From assembly GCA_025506515.1 (NCBI GenBank), contig CM046443.1:21168355-21232354 (forward strand): a stretch of 64,000 nt of DNA, in the 5' to 3' direction. Positions 1-11,316 of this stretch are shown piece by piece (position 1 is the stretch's first letter; the number at the start of each line of letters is the position of its first letter). Both the position numbers and the translations under genes were made by a program. This DNA comes from Flaveria trinervia. Lineage: Eukaryota > Streptophyta > Magnoliopsida > Asterales > Asteraceae. Under the pieces are notes generated by a model. The model was not told the DNA's origin. It saw nothing but the letters and a program-made list of their open reading frames with translations, and ran no database searches.

Positions 1-68
1 ACTCATCTGGTGGCTCCAATCTATAGGTCACCTCTCCTACTCGAGCCATGATTCAGAAAGGGCCTATA
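1..68 (-). pseudogene. Gypsy-A pol 3' end (post-integrase region), fragment
   Basis: Read on the minus strand, this short piece encodes the conserved stretch that follows the integrase core of plant chromovirus-type Gypsy elements (a GPF motif, a stop, then ARVGEVTYRLEPP). Such segments usually precede the chromodomain. It continues the coding sequence that ends at 11312: removing copia A1 and one copy of its ctata duplication puts the two parts back to back within one conserved motif. The in-frame stop after GPF shows that this copy is dead. The rest of the element lies left of the window. Confidence 0.8.
64..68. repeat. Target-site duplication of copia A1, left copy (ctata)
   Basis: The five bases ctata directly before the A1 5' LTR are repeated exactly at 11312-11316 directly after its 3' LTR. 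Five bp is the usual duplication for Copia integrases. It shows that A1 inserted as one unit. Confidence 0.9.
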
Positions 69-480
69 TGTGGACCAAAGAACAATGAGCCAAGATCAGA
101 AAACCTCTAAGTCCCACATGGTATCACAACAACTACTGAAAGACTCATCAGCAGTTTGACAAGTGCTGAAGACTTCAACAGCTGAAGATCAAGTGCTGAA
201 GATTCCAACAGCTGAAGAACTAAAGTGCTGAAGTACAACAGCTGAAGAACACAAGTACTGAAGCTGAACAGCTGAAGAACACAAGTGCTGAAGCTGAAAG
301 ACCAAAGTACTGAAGTACAACAGCTGAAGAGTTTACAAGTGCTGAAGATCAACAACTGATGTACAAAGTCTGAAGACAAAGACTGAAGACATCAGCTGAT
401 GATATCTACTGAAGTCATCAGCTGATGAAACATCTGAAGGTCAAAGTTTGAAGATCAAGTACTGAAGCGTCAGTAGTTTG

Positions 481-517
481 TCACAACTGCTGAAGAGTAC
501 TTCTTCAGTAGTTGTGA
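481..517. promoter_or_regulatory. Hairpin/palindrome in A1 LTR U3 region
   Basis: Two 16-base arms (tcacaactgctgaaga and tcttcagtagttgtga) are reverse complements with one mismatch, around a 5-base loop. The same structure is kept at 10808-10844, 12599-12635 and 24131-24167, that is, in all four LTRs of A1 and A2. It lies about 235 bp upstream of the TATA box, a plausible place for paired protein-binding sites. Regulatory function is inferred from position and conservation only. Confidence 0.6.
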
Positions 518-750
518 TATCAGTAGTTTTATATTTCTAGTTTCAGTAGTTTTATGTTTCAGTAGTTTGTAAAATGACTGAAGAGCTTGTTCTTCAGTCG
601 TTGTAGTTTCAGTAGTTTTATATTCTGTACTTACCACTCTGTTATTTTCTCAGTAGTTGTGAACATTTCAGTAGTTTGTTAAGAGTTAGTTATTTTTGTA
701 TTAGATCTGCCAGTGTCACTTTCCGTGATAACAGCAGTGATTGTTGCACT

Positions 751-760
751 CTATATAAGG
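751..760 (+). promoter_or_regulatory. TATA box of A1 5' LTR
   Basis: The sequence ctatataagg lies about 230 bp before the LTR end, the expected place for the element's main promoter. It is identical in the A2 3' LTR (near 24382). It differs in the A1 3' LTR (ctataaat near 11078) and is mutated to ctagataagg in the A2 5' LTR (near 12852). Confidence 0.75.
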
Positions 761-986
761 AGTGACAACCTATTGTAGAAGGTATGGAATGAATAATGAT
801 TTGATTAGAAATATTCTACATCTATAAACATTCCTTGAAATCAGAAACAAACATTCTCTCCCTATAACCGTATGCGCTCTTAATGCATACAAGTATCGAT
901 TGCTTGCTACAATTTGTCTAATTCTTGTTCGTATTCCGCTGCTTTGAATCCTAATACATCAAACTTGTGATCGCTGATCTGTCAAA

Positions 987-998
987 TGGTATCAGAGC
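987..998 (+). other. Primer binding site, A1 (initiator Met-tRNA)
   Basis: TGGTATCAGAGC, complementary to the 3' end of plant initiator Met-tRNA, starts two bases after the LTR CA end. This is the standard minus-strand priming site of plant Copia elements. Confidence 0.9.
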
Positions 999-1217
999 AG
1001 GTTAATCATTGATCGATCTAATAATTGATCATTGAAACTGCTATTCAAGATCTAAGTTTGATTGAATTAGCTTTTGTTTTTGCAAGAAACGGTTATAGAG
1101 ATTGAATTTTCTGTATTTCTGGTCATTCATCCTGAGATCTTCTCTTGGTTTTCATTGAGTTTGTTGTGGTCTGTTTAAAACTATAAAAGCTTGAATTAAA
1201 TTGTTTTTGAACTGAAA

Positions 1218-4200
1218 ATGACCACTCCCTCCAATGATCCTCACAATACTGGTTCCTCAACCAAGCCACCAATGCTGGTTAGGAATGAGTATAACATATG
1301 GCAAAGACGTATGCTCCATCACCTGTCTGTTAACAGCGCAGGGTGTTGGACATCAGTGGTACACGGTCCACACAAGCCTATGGTGAATAACCCAGAAACC
1401 AATCAAATGGTTCCGAAGAGGAGGGAGCAATACTCAGATGAGGATAAGAAGTTGCTTGAAATTGATGCAAAAGCCCATGGATTCTGGCCATGGCACTGCC
1501 AAATGAAATCTATCTGGGCTAATGCATCATGAAACTGCCCATGACCTCTGGAATGCCTTGAAAGAAACAATTTGGAGGAACAATGAGGTCTTGGCAATAA
1601 TAGAGAAATTCTTGCCCAACAATATGAGACATTCTCTCATAGAAAGGTGAGACACTGACTCAACAATATGAGCGGTTCTCTTGTTTGATCTCTGAACTAA
1701 AAATGGTCAAACTTGAGTACACAAATATTCAGATGAATAACAGATTTCTCAGATCACTGCCTGAGAGATGGGACACAATATACTATTATCCTACGCTCCA
1801 GTGCAAGTTTGGACAAACTACTCTCACCCAACTCCATGGGACAACTGCTCACGTTTGAGAGAGAGATAGAACAGAAGAGAAAGCTGTTCATCTGGAAAGC
1901 TCACTGAAGACTTTGTACCAGGCAACACTGCCTTGGTGGGTCATGAGTCAGAATATGCTTCATCTGAATGCCAGTATGATGAGCATATTAATTTCCCTTC
2001 AAGCACTTCTGATCTGCATTTGTGAGTGTTGGTGGTCAGTTTACTAGGGGTAATATGACAATCTATGCTTCATTATGGATGATCTCAAGGGGATTGCTGA
2101 TGATGACTTAGAGGAGATGATATTTTGAGCCAAATGGCCCTGATAATATCAGATCTCAGAAGTTCTATAAAAGAACTGGAAGAAAATTCCCAGGACTCTC
2201 TGGCAAAACCAAAGTTGGTTTTGACAAGAGCAAGTTGAGGTGTCACAAATGCCAAAGGCTTGGACACTTTGCAAGAGAGTGTAGATCAACTGGATCTAAC
2301 TCCACTGCACCCTTTGTGACTTTTCCTGGCAATAGTCAACAACACAGGGGGCAACATCCTGTCACTTCTAGTCATCATCCTCAACAACAATCTTCGGCAT
2401 ATTTTGTTCCTCAGGGTCAAATGCCATATCCATACCCTTGCTATTACATGCCACAGTCAAATCAAGTTCAAGTTCCTATGGCACCACAACCTCATGCACT
2501 ACCAGAACCTCAGCCATCCCAATCTCATCAACAAACTCAACCTCAACAACACAGCTTCTTCACCCGGGAGTTGTTGACTGGAGCAGTTTACCAGATGACA
2601 TGTCTGGTCATGATCAACTGTTTTCAGGTGCTGGTCAACATGGTGGTGACAGTCCTTTTGGGAATCTGGCTCTTATGGCTTTGGAGTCTGCTGATACTTC
2701 ATTTTCCAATGCCTCTTACACCTCAGGTATCACAGGTATCCTCTGAGGCAAAAGCCAAATATGTTCTGAACCATGCATAGCAGCATTTGCTTCCATTAGA
2801 GAAGCAAATGTAGCTCTAATTAATAAGAACATTGAGCTAGAACAAATAATTTCCAAAAACAAAGCTGAGTTTGAGTCTGTGCTTAAAGATAAAAATGGAA
2901 ATTTATAAACTGAATTGCCAAATAATTGATGATAAGGCTAGAGAAGAAGTACTTCTAGAGAAGTACAAAGATCTCAAAGAAACCCTTGCAGTTACCCAGG
3001 TCGAGTGTGATAGATGGGTACAATCATGCAAAGGTTTTGAAATGCTTCTTAGTAAGCAATCTGCTTCAAATGTGAAGTTTGGAATTGGTTACAATCACAC
3101 TGCTCCACCTACAGATTTTACCCAAGAGCAGAGGTAGAATCTGATGGTGAGAGTGATAACCAATCCATCACATCATGTGATCTACCTTCTGATACAGCAC
3201 ATCAGAAGTAAGTAGCAGTCAGCATCAAGCCCTCTTTGAACTTATCAGCTGATGTTGATGGTTCAAATGCTAACATTCACATGATTAATGAGTTGATCAA
3301 CTCAGGAGTTAATTCTGAAGGTCCTGAAAGGACTAGAGAGCAGGATCTAACACCTGAAGTTCAAACTTCAACTGCTGTCAGTACTGAAGAGAAGAAAACT
3401 GACAGTAGAAAGAGTTTGAAGACTACTAAAGAGGCAGTCAAGAAAGCAAACAATGCTTCCAAAGCATTGAAGAACAAGTCTTCAGTTGCTTACCCTCTTT
3501 AGTTGATGATCAACCTAAGATGAGAAGAAACCATGTGAAGTATGTGGTTTGTTCAATCATCTTACAGATGATTGTTGGTACAAAAGAGGTTCCAAACTCA
3601 AACAAAAAGAAGAAATTAAAGAGAAAATGGTAAAAATGAAAACTGAGTTTGAGACCACATTTGTATCAGCAACATCAAATCCTGTAACCCTTAAGTCCTC
3701 AAAGAAATCCAAAAAGGAAGGGGTTAAACAGGTGACAGCTGAGAGTGCTCAGAAGAAAGGTGCAAATAGGAACTTATCAAACTCCACTGCAATGTGTCTG
3801 ATGAGCTGAAAGCTTTATCACAAAATCAGACACAGCTGGTAATGATGTTCAACATTTGTTGGGTAGAGTTAACCAACTAGACACTCCTATGTTGAAACGA
3901 CAGAAAGGAGGTCCAAGCCAAAGGACTCCTCTTCTACACCATCTTCTTCCTCTCAGGCTGTTGTTTCAAATAAACCTGTTAGTTTACCATCTATTGATGA
4001 GACCAGGCCCAAAACCAAAAGGTTTGGGTCTCTAAAACTAATTGATTGTTTATTATTGCAGGGTTCTTCAGCATGCCAAGTAGCATCTGGTATGTAGACA
4101 GTGGGGGATCTATGCACATGACTGGGAACAGCTCTCTTCTTCATGACTACTCTCAAGGAAAGAAGGGATTTGTCTCTTTTGGCAATGAATCTCCAAAGGA

Positions 4201-6169
4201 CAAGATTCCACAAAGCCCTGTGGAGTTATTTGATTTGGACATACTGCAATATGTTCCTTATCAAACTCCTGCTATTGCTTCTGTCAACAGTTCACCACCT
4301 GGTGGTACTGCTGATGATGATGATGATTGCAGTACTCACCTCTTCAGGTTTAGTGATCAGCTGCCTGATTCAGCTAGACCTGATGTTCCTGTAGCTCCAG
4401 TAGCACCATCCACAACAAATGCTGATGAGATCTCTTCGAATTCAACTTCCTTTGAATTACCATCCACTGATTGGTTTCAAGGAAATGATTCACCATCACC
4501 ATCTGTCACTGCTGAGCCTGCTACAAACACTTGCACAGATCTCATTGTGTATCAAGATCTGAAGAATCACCCTATGTCTCAAATCATTGGTGATATCACT
4601 GCTGGAGTATCAACAAGAAGTCAATTGTCAATTTCTGCTTCTATGCTCTCTTCATCAGTCAGCAAGAGCCAAAGAATTATCACATTGCTTTAAAGGACAA
4701 TGGATGGGTTGATGCCATGCAGCTTGAGCTTCTTCAGTTCAAGAAACAGCAAGTGTGGGGAACTGGTTCCTCTACCTCCAGGTAAGTGTGCAATAGGCAC
4801 TAAATGGGTGTTTAGGAACAAAACTGATGAAAATGGGCTTATTGTTAAGAACAAGGCCAGACTGGTTGTTCAGGGGTTTGCACAAGAAGAAGGTATTGAT
4901 TATGATGAACCTTTGCCCCTGTAGCCAGACTGGAAGCAATTCGATTGTTTTTAGCTTATGCTGCTTATCAAAACCTTAAAGTTTTCAAAGATGTCAAAAG
5001 TGCATTTTGTATGGAAAAATTAAAGAAGAGGTTAATGTATGTAACCTCCAGGCTTTGAGGACAATAAACATCCTAATTGGGTGTTAAGCTTGATAAGGCT
5101 CTTTATGGGTTTAAAACAAGCTCCTAGAGCCTGGTATGAGACATTATCAAACTTTCTTCTGGAAAACAATTTCACTAGAGCTCCATAGATAAGACTTATT
5201 CATTAAGAAGCTAGGCAGCATAATCTACTTGTTCAAATTTATGTAGATGATATCATTTTTGCATCCTCTGATCCAAAGTTGTGTGATGCCTTTACAAAGT
5301 TGATGCAACAGAAGTTTGAAAATGAGTGCCATGGGAGAGTTACAATTCTTTCTGGGGTTGCAATCAAACAAAAGGCTGATGGAATTTCATTCATCAGTCC
5401 AAATACCAAAAGATCTTTTGCAAAAGTTTGATTTACAAAACTGTAAGCCCTGTCTACCCCCATGTGCAGCACCACACAACTGTATACAGATCAGAAGGTA
5501 AAGTGGTTGATGAAACACTTTACAGATGTATGATTGGGTCCTTGATGTATTTAATAACTTCTAGACCAGATATTATGTTTGCTACATGTGTTTGTGCTAG
5601 ATTTCAGGCTGCACCTAAAGAGTCTCATCTGATTGCAGTCAAGAGGATCTTTAGATATCTGCAAGGCACTCCATCTCTAGGTTATGGTATTCTACTGGAC
5701 ATTCTGGTAAATTAGTTGCTTTTTCTGACAGTGACTATGCAGGGGTAAGTTGACTAGGAAATCAACGTCTGGTGGATGTCAATTCCTAGGCAACTGCTTG
5801 ATTTCTTGGCAGAGCAGAAAACAGACCTCAGTTGCTACATCAACTGCTGAAGCAGAGTACATTGCGGCTGCAAGTTGTACATCTCAGGTACTCTGGCTTC
5901 AAAACCAACTTTTGGATTATGGCATTACAGAGACTAAGACTCCAGTGTTAATGGATAGTGCTTCAGCTCTTTGCATTGTCAAAAATCTAGTCCAGCACTC
6001 TAGGACCAACATATAGAGATCAGACACATCATTTTATAAGGGATGTTTTGAAAAAGGTCTGATTGATCCTAAGTTTGTGCCTAGTGCTGATGAGCTTGCA
6101 GACATTTTTACTAAGCCTTTGGATAGTTCAACTTTCCAAAACCTGGTGTTAAGGCTTGGTATGCTTTAG
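1218..6169 (+). pseudogene. A1 gag-pol polyprotein, frameshifted, lacking integrase
   Basis: The start codon at 1218 follows a leader of about 220 bp and is shared with A2. In order: a gag domain (NEYNIWQRRMLHHL near 1285); a first CCHC knuckle (CHKCQRLGHFAREC, about 2238-2281); a Pro/Gln-rich stretch; a coiled-coil-like region (about 2780-3130); a second knuckle (CEVCGLFNHLTDDCW, about 3538); protease (WYVDSGGSMHM, about 4088); reverse transcriptase with intact YVDD at 5240-5251; RNase H with STAEAEYIAAA (about 5840); and a final FTKPLD segment. GAG-pre-integrase and the integrase core are absent: coding jumps at 4184-4188 from the protease tail to the linker before RT. Many frameshifts rule out one continuous product. 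The stop TAG is at 6167. Confidence 0.9.
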
Positions 6170-6923
6170 CTAGAATAAGTGACAACTACAGATGATCTTA
6201 GTAATAAGTCTGATGATCATTAGTACCTATGTCACATAAGTACTGATGAGCTCTTTACCCTCAGTGTTTTATAACTACTGAAGGCTAAATGTCTCACAAG
6301 TACTGAAGTACTTCATCTGTTAAAACTACTGATGTAGTTACAACTACTGATGCAGTTACAACTACTGCAATCAGTAAAAACAGATAAGTACTGATCCTAT
6401 GAAACAACTGAAATCAGCCAAAAAGACTGATGAATGTGTTGAGGACAGTAGAAACAGCTGAAAAGCTAGAATTGACGAAACAGCTGAAGAGAACTTTCTC
6501 TTCTGTCGTTTGTACAACTGCTGTTCATTCTAAACAACTGAAGCAAAACCATGTCTTCAGTAGTTTTATAATACTGATGACTATACAAGTCTTCAGTTGT
6601 TACAACAGCTGATGACAAAAACCACTGTCTTCAGTAGTTTCATAACTACTGATGACAAACACAAGTCCTCAGTTGTTTCAATCATCTGAAGTCAAACCCA
6701 CGGTCTTCAGTAGTTTTCTAAACTACTGATGCCTAACACCACGACTTCAGCTGTTTCAACGTCTGAAAGGATACTCCATGTCAACGGTCGTTTAAAACTA
6801 CTGATGACTAACACCACATCCTTCATCGTTTCTTACCCGTACCCTATAAATATCCCTAACCTAAGCTCTCAATGCTTCATCTTCTTCAAACCTAACGTTC
6901 CTCTCCAAAACTTCCTCTTCTCC
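6170..6923 (+). promoter_or_regulatory. A1 pol-ORF3 spacer with palindrome array and TATA box
   Basis: No coding is seen here. The stretch repeats ACTACTGATG / CTTCAGTAGTT units that form short perfect or near-perfect palindromes (CAGTAGTT-N4-AACTACTG type, for example near 6633). The same words fill the element's LTR. A TATA box, ctataaata at 6844-6852, lies about 75 bp before the ORF3 ATG at 6924, followed by a pyrimidine-rich leader typical of plant 5' UTRs. I infer an internal promoter for ORF3. A2 has the same arrangement. Confidence 0.55.
6844..6852 (+). promoter_or_regulatory. Internal TATA box upstream of A1 ORF3
   Basis: ctataaata sits 72 bp upstream of the ORF3 start codon and is conserved in A2 (20121-20128) although the surrounding spacer carries many indels. 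It fits a plant TATA consensus better than the LTR's own box does. Confidence 0.55.
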
Positions 6924-9900
6924 ATGGCGGCCATGCAAATTAAACCGCGACAAAATGTGTTGCCTACCTCACTAAATCGCCCATCTGGACTAAGTTCGAT
7001 ACTGCTATCGATCTTATGGTTCAGTCCCAATACAACACGGCATTTTCTTGAATCCCATACTACATGCCGAATCCCTGCACAATTTGGATGAACGTTACCG
7101 TTACCACTAGGGGAAACAACACACCATCCCTCCAGTCGGTCGTAAACAACAAAGAAGTAGTCATCACTCCTGCAATAATCGCCAAAATTCTTCATCTGAA
7201 TGATGCTAGTTCTCCTGCTAGATATCCAAAGGGCCACACAAAGATCTATCCTTTGCCCAACATGGATATCAAGGCGATCTCAAGCCTCCACTATCTTGAA
7301 GAAACACTTAATGACGCTGAGCGCCTAATCTTTCACATGGTGAATGTATGTTTTGGCCCATAGACATCGTCTTGGGATCAAATGTCGATGAAATGGCAGC
7401 AGGTAAGTGTATTCTATCCTTGAGCAAACAACCGCTAAACTTTTCAGAAATAAATTTCAGAGCTCAAAGATATGGCTCAAAAACTAACTGCCAACCGTTG
7501 GAACTTTATCCACGGTTCATAATGGCCATTATTACAGACCAGCTTAATGCTGAGGGACTTGTTGGCTTGGGAGTCCCTGCTACGGCTGTTCTGCCGGAAG
7601 TATACTCCCGGCACAACTCTGACCAGGACACTAAAATGGCTGCCCAGCTGCGAAAACCCACGCAGCTGGAACCATAGCTACCACCTCCAAATCAAAAGTC
7701 CCCACCAAACCCACCAAAAAGAACCCCAAAACGGCTACTCAGGGAATTGAGTCCCCTGAGGATGCCCCTACAACACAAACGCAGGATATATCCACTAGTC
7801 CAAACCCCCTAGTGGATACAATGACTCTTCCAGCCATAGCCGCTCAGGCTTCCTCTCAACAGGAGCCTGAAGCAACCACACAAGGGGTACCTACATATCT
7901 GGGATCTTCCTCACTTGAGGGGATTGCCATTGAAGAGCACCAAAACCTTCCCAGGTGCACACTGCTTCTATCCCTTCACCCCAAACAACCGCCCCTCACA
8001 GCCCAACTTTAATAGTTGCACAAGTGCTGACTCAACTGCACTCCTCACCCCTCCCCAGAAACCACTGATACTGGGAATACCTCTACAATTGAGGGGGAGG
8101 AACACAGGCACTTGAGAACCCACAGCACAGGGGTTTACCACTTCTATCTCTGGTGTAGACAAGGAGCTTAGAATATCTAGTGAGGCTGCCACCTCCTCTG
8201 ACTCAGCACATGATCAGAATGAGGCTGGTAACATTGCCAAGACCTCACTAAAGGCAACCAGCTGATGATGGACACTGTCCTGAGGCTGGAAGTCCCCAGT
8301 ACCAAGCACAAGGGGCACATGCATCAACTGGTCTACAACCAGTGCATGTAAATCCTGCTCTAAGCAGGAGGTCAGATGATTCAGCTTCGGCTGATGATGA
8401 CCTGGGCTTTTTCTATGATGTTCTTGCCCAGAACACAATCCTTGAAGAGAAGGTCAGTAGGCTGCAAAACCTACTTGACACTCTCACAAGGGAAAGACCA
8501 TCTGCCTCTAACCACCCACAGATGGCACCTTCACTGAAGGTTTCCCAAACATGAGCCACTCCAAACTCAACCACCTGCCTCTGCTTCAGGGCCCTACTTC
8601 TCAGGAACAGACCCTCCTGAGCAAATAGGTGCTGTACTTCAAAATTCCCTCCCTCTCATCACACCATAATCACTGATATTGTGACTAAAGCCATTGATGA
8701 GAGGCTTTCCTCCACTTTAAAGCCCTGATTGATGCTGCTGTACAAAAGACTCTTTCTGCGGTACAAACCCCTTCCTCCAATGCATCAAAAAGGGGGAGAG
8801 TACTGCAGTGAAGAAAAGAAGAGGGAAAAGATCCGAGGAAAAGAAGGAAGCGAAGCAAGCCAAAAGGAGGAGAAAGAACAGCAACCACTGCTCACCTACA
8901 AGCGAAAGAAAGGTGCTGATGATCACATTGCTGAAGATAAAGCCTTGGAGCTATGATAAAAGAGGCTGATGCCGAACACAGCAGATCAATGGACAACATC
9001 ATTGATCAGCTGTTTAGGCAAGGCCATGACACCAATAAACTTGACTCTGAGATTCGACGGACTAGAGATTGAGAAATCCAGAATAGATGGGCAAGTTATG
9101 AAGTGTTAGAAAGAGAAAGGCTGAAATCTGATTAGATTTATTGCAAAATATCTTGGAAGATCAATGATCGAAATCAAAGCTTGGTCCAGGGACATATCTT
9201 GGCAATCACCACCAGATCTGTTCGTCTGAAGCATATACTAAGGGGCTTGTTATTGAAGCTTTGAATGAGGGGTGCTGGGAGCAGGACTGAGCTAGCCAAG
9301 CAATCAAAAGCAACACTCACCTCAAGGATGCTAGAACAGCCTGTTAACATCCGCACCAAAACCACCCAAAACACAACCACCCAAACCACTCTCTTACCCT
9401 CAAAACCCTAGCCGATGATATACCCTTGAAGAAGAAGAGAAGGATATTGAGGCTAGAAGATGTGAAGAAGATGATGAAGATAGGCTGCACTCTCAGCTGT
9501 GATTCAGTTGCCTAAGCCACAAGTCACTCCTCAGCAATTACTCCTGAAGTCCAGAGACAAATGGTTAAAGTGAAGCTAGAAGAAGAAGAGCTTCATAAAT
9601 AGCATGAGAGGAATTGCTGAAGAGAGTTGACAAAGCTATGCAGCCACATCTTCTATCATCAATAGAAGAAGCAAGCCCTCAGACTTACACTCTCAGGCAT
9701 ACGTTTCAATATCAAAAGGAAAGAGTGAGGATTTGGCCTGTCCCAGGGTCTCTCACAGAATTCATAAGAAAAATATACCTCAGAGATACATTGGCCAGGT
9801 GAAAAGATCGTAGATGAAGTGATCTCTCTGGTCTTTGTAGTTGCACCTGGGAAATCCTAGAAGACTTCAAGAAAGCCTACAGCTAACTAACCCATCAGAA

Positions 9901-10362
9901 GATGCTGGAAAACAAAATAGTGAAAAAGGGGTTAGTTTACAAGAGGCTTGAGGAAGTCAGGAAAAATGAGCTCCAGTTGTTCCTAGAGGGTAATCACCCG
10001 GATGAGTTTGCTTACAGAATAATAACAACTGTGGAGCTAAAGAATGGGAAACAGGCCAAATACCTTGTCTGAAGTTATGGGCCTGAATCACTGTTTGAAG
10101 GAGGTGCTGAAGAGCTAACCATGGAGGAACAATCACCTTCCTTGAGGCCTACACGAGGAGTCGTACAGACTCATATGGGGAAGTGAATCTCATGATGGGA
10201 TAACAACTCTGTGTCCTATTCCCCAAAACAGAGTTCCCATTCATACTCTGCCAACAAATATTTGAGGTTTCTTCCCAGGCCGGAGCTTACATGGGTCATC
10301 TCCTACTGATCAAGAAGGAAAAAGACCAACACTTTGCCAACAATAAGTGGGACAACGAATAA
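6924..10362 (+). pseudogene. A1 ORF3 (post-pol Sirevirus ORF), frameshifted
   Basis: The start is the ATG in ccatggcggccatg at 6924, matched at 20197 in A2. The stop TAA at 10360 lies just before the polypurine tract. The N-terminal part, read across frames, has a NPILHAESLHNFW-like motif that resembles the NPTVYSNQMTEFW motif of ORF3 in elements D and E, so these ORFs are distantly related. Further on come a Pro/Thr/Gln-rich low-complexity region, a coiled-coil-like segment (about 8400-8490), a Lys/Glu-rich basic stretch (about 8810-8930) and an acidic C-terminal region. I see no signal peptide or membrane segment, so the common label env-like is not supported. Function is unknown. Many frameshifts are present. 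Confidence 0.65.
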
Positions 10363-10388
10363 TTTAGAGGTTTTGGCTGCATTGGTTC

Positions 10389-10395
10389 AGGGGGG
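10389..10395 (+). other. Polypurine tract, A1
   Basis: A G-run preceded by AG ends two bases before the 3' LTR TG. It is the expected plus-strand primer site. The surrounding words (ggttttggctgcattggttc) are shared with A2 and resemble the same region in D and E. Confidence 0.8.
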
Positions 10396-10397
10396 TT

Positions 10398-11311
10398 TGT
10401 TGGACCAAAAGAACCAATGAGCCAGATCAGAAACCTCTAAGTCCCACATGGTATCACAACAACTGCTGAAAGACTCATCAGCAGTTTGACAAGTGCTGAA
10501 GACTTCAACAGCTGAAGATCAAGTGCTGAAGATTCCAACAGCTGAGAACTAAAGTGCTGAAGTACAACAGCTGAAGAACACAAGTACTGAAGCTGAACAG
10601 CTGAAGAAACACAAGTGCTGAAGCTGAAGACCAAAGTACTGAAGTACAACAGTGAAGAGTTTACAAGTGCTGAAGATCAACAACTGATGTACAAAGTCTG
10701 AAGACAAAGACTGAAGACATCAGCTGATGATATCTACTGAAGTCATCAGCTGATAAACATCTGAAGGTCAAAGTCTGAAGATCAAGTACTGAAGCGTCAG
10801 TAGTTTTTCACAACTGCTGAAGAGTACTTCTTCAGTAGTTGTGATATCAGTAGTTTTATATTTCTAGTTTCAGTAGTTTTATGTTTCAGTAGTTTTGTAA
10901 AACGACTGAAGAGCTTGTTCTTCAGTCGTTGTAGTTTCAGTAGTTTTATATTCTGTACTTAACACTCTGTTATGTTCTCAGTAGTTGTGAACATTTCAGT
11001 AGTTTGTTAAGAGTTAGTTATTTTTGTATTAGATCTGCCAGTGTCACTTTCCGTGCTACACAGCAGTGATTGTTGCACTATAAATGAGTAGACAACCTAT
11101 TGTAAAGTATGGAATGAATGAATGATTTGATTAGAAATATTCTACATCTATAAACATTCCTTGAAATCAGAAACAAACATTCTCTCCCTATAACCGTATG
11201 CGCTCTTAATGCATACAAGTATCGATTGCTTGCTACAATTTGTCTAATTCTTGTTCGTATTCCGCTGCTTTGAATCCTAATACATCAAACTTGTGATCGC
11301 TGATCCTGTCA
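10398..11311 (+). repeat. A1 3' LTR
   Basis: It begins TGTTGGACC and ends CTGTCA directly before the second ctata copy. It carries the same gctgaag array and hairpins (10808-10844) as the 5' LTR. The TATA region reads ctataaatgag (about 11078) instead of ctatataagg. Confidence 0.93.
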
Positions 11312-11316
11312 CTATA
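11312..11316. repeat. Target-site duplication of copia A1, right copy (ctata)
   Basis: An exact match to 64-68, directly after the CA end of the 3' LTR. Confidence 0.9.

Larger units (their letters stand above)
69..984 (+). repeat. A1 5' LTR
   Basis: It begins TGTGGACC (one base short of the TGTTGGACC in the other copies) and ends CTGTCA, two bases before the primer site. The first half is a dense array of gctgaag / acaagtgctgaag units. A near-perfect hairpin lies at 481-517 (16-bp arms, one mismatch) and another at about 574-603. The TATA box is at 751-760. It matches the 3' LTR at 10398-11311 almost throughout, differing mainly by single-base indels. Confidence 0.92.
69..11311 (+). mobile_element. 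Copia/Sirevirus-type LTR retrotransposon A1, integrase-deleted
   Basis: An 11.2-kb element bounded by two LTRs of about 915 bp, with a 5-bp duplication ctata on both sides. The order is LTR, Met-tRNA primer site, gag with two CCHC knuckles, protease, reverse transcriptase, RNase H, a 754-bp spacer, a long ORF3, a G-rich polypurine tract and LTR. This is the layout of the Copia Sirevirus lineage, which carries extra coding sequence after pol. All ORFs are broken by many one-base indels. Relative to sister copy A2, a 1171-bp block holding GAG-pre-integrase and integrase is missing, so A1 would need integrase from elsewhere. It lies in Gypsy-A in the opposite orientation. Confidence 0.93.

Noticed and set aside
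107..379. Minus-strand Ser/Phe/Leu-rich ORF, repeated at 10437, 12196, 23776 and 23828
   Set aside because: It is the reverse reading of the gctgaag array in the A-family LTRs. It recurs only in LTRs and has no domain.
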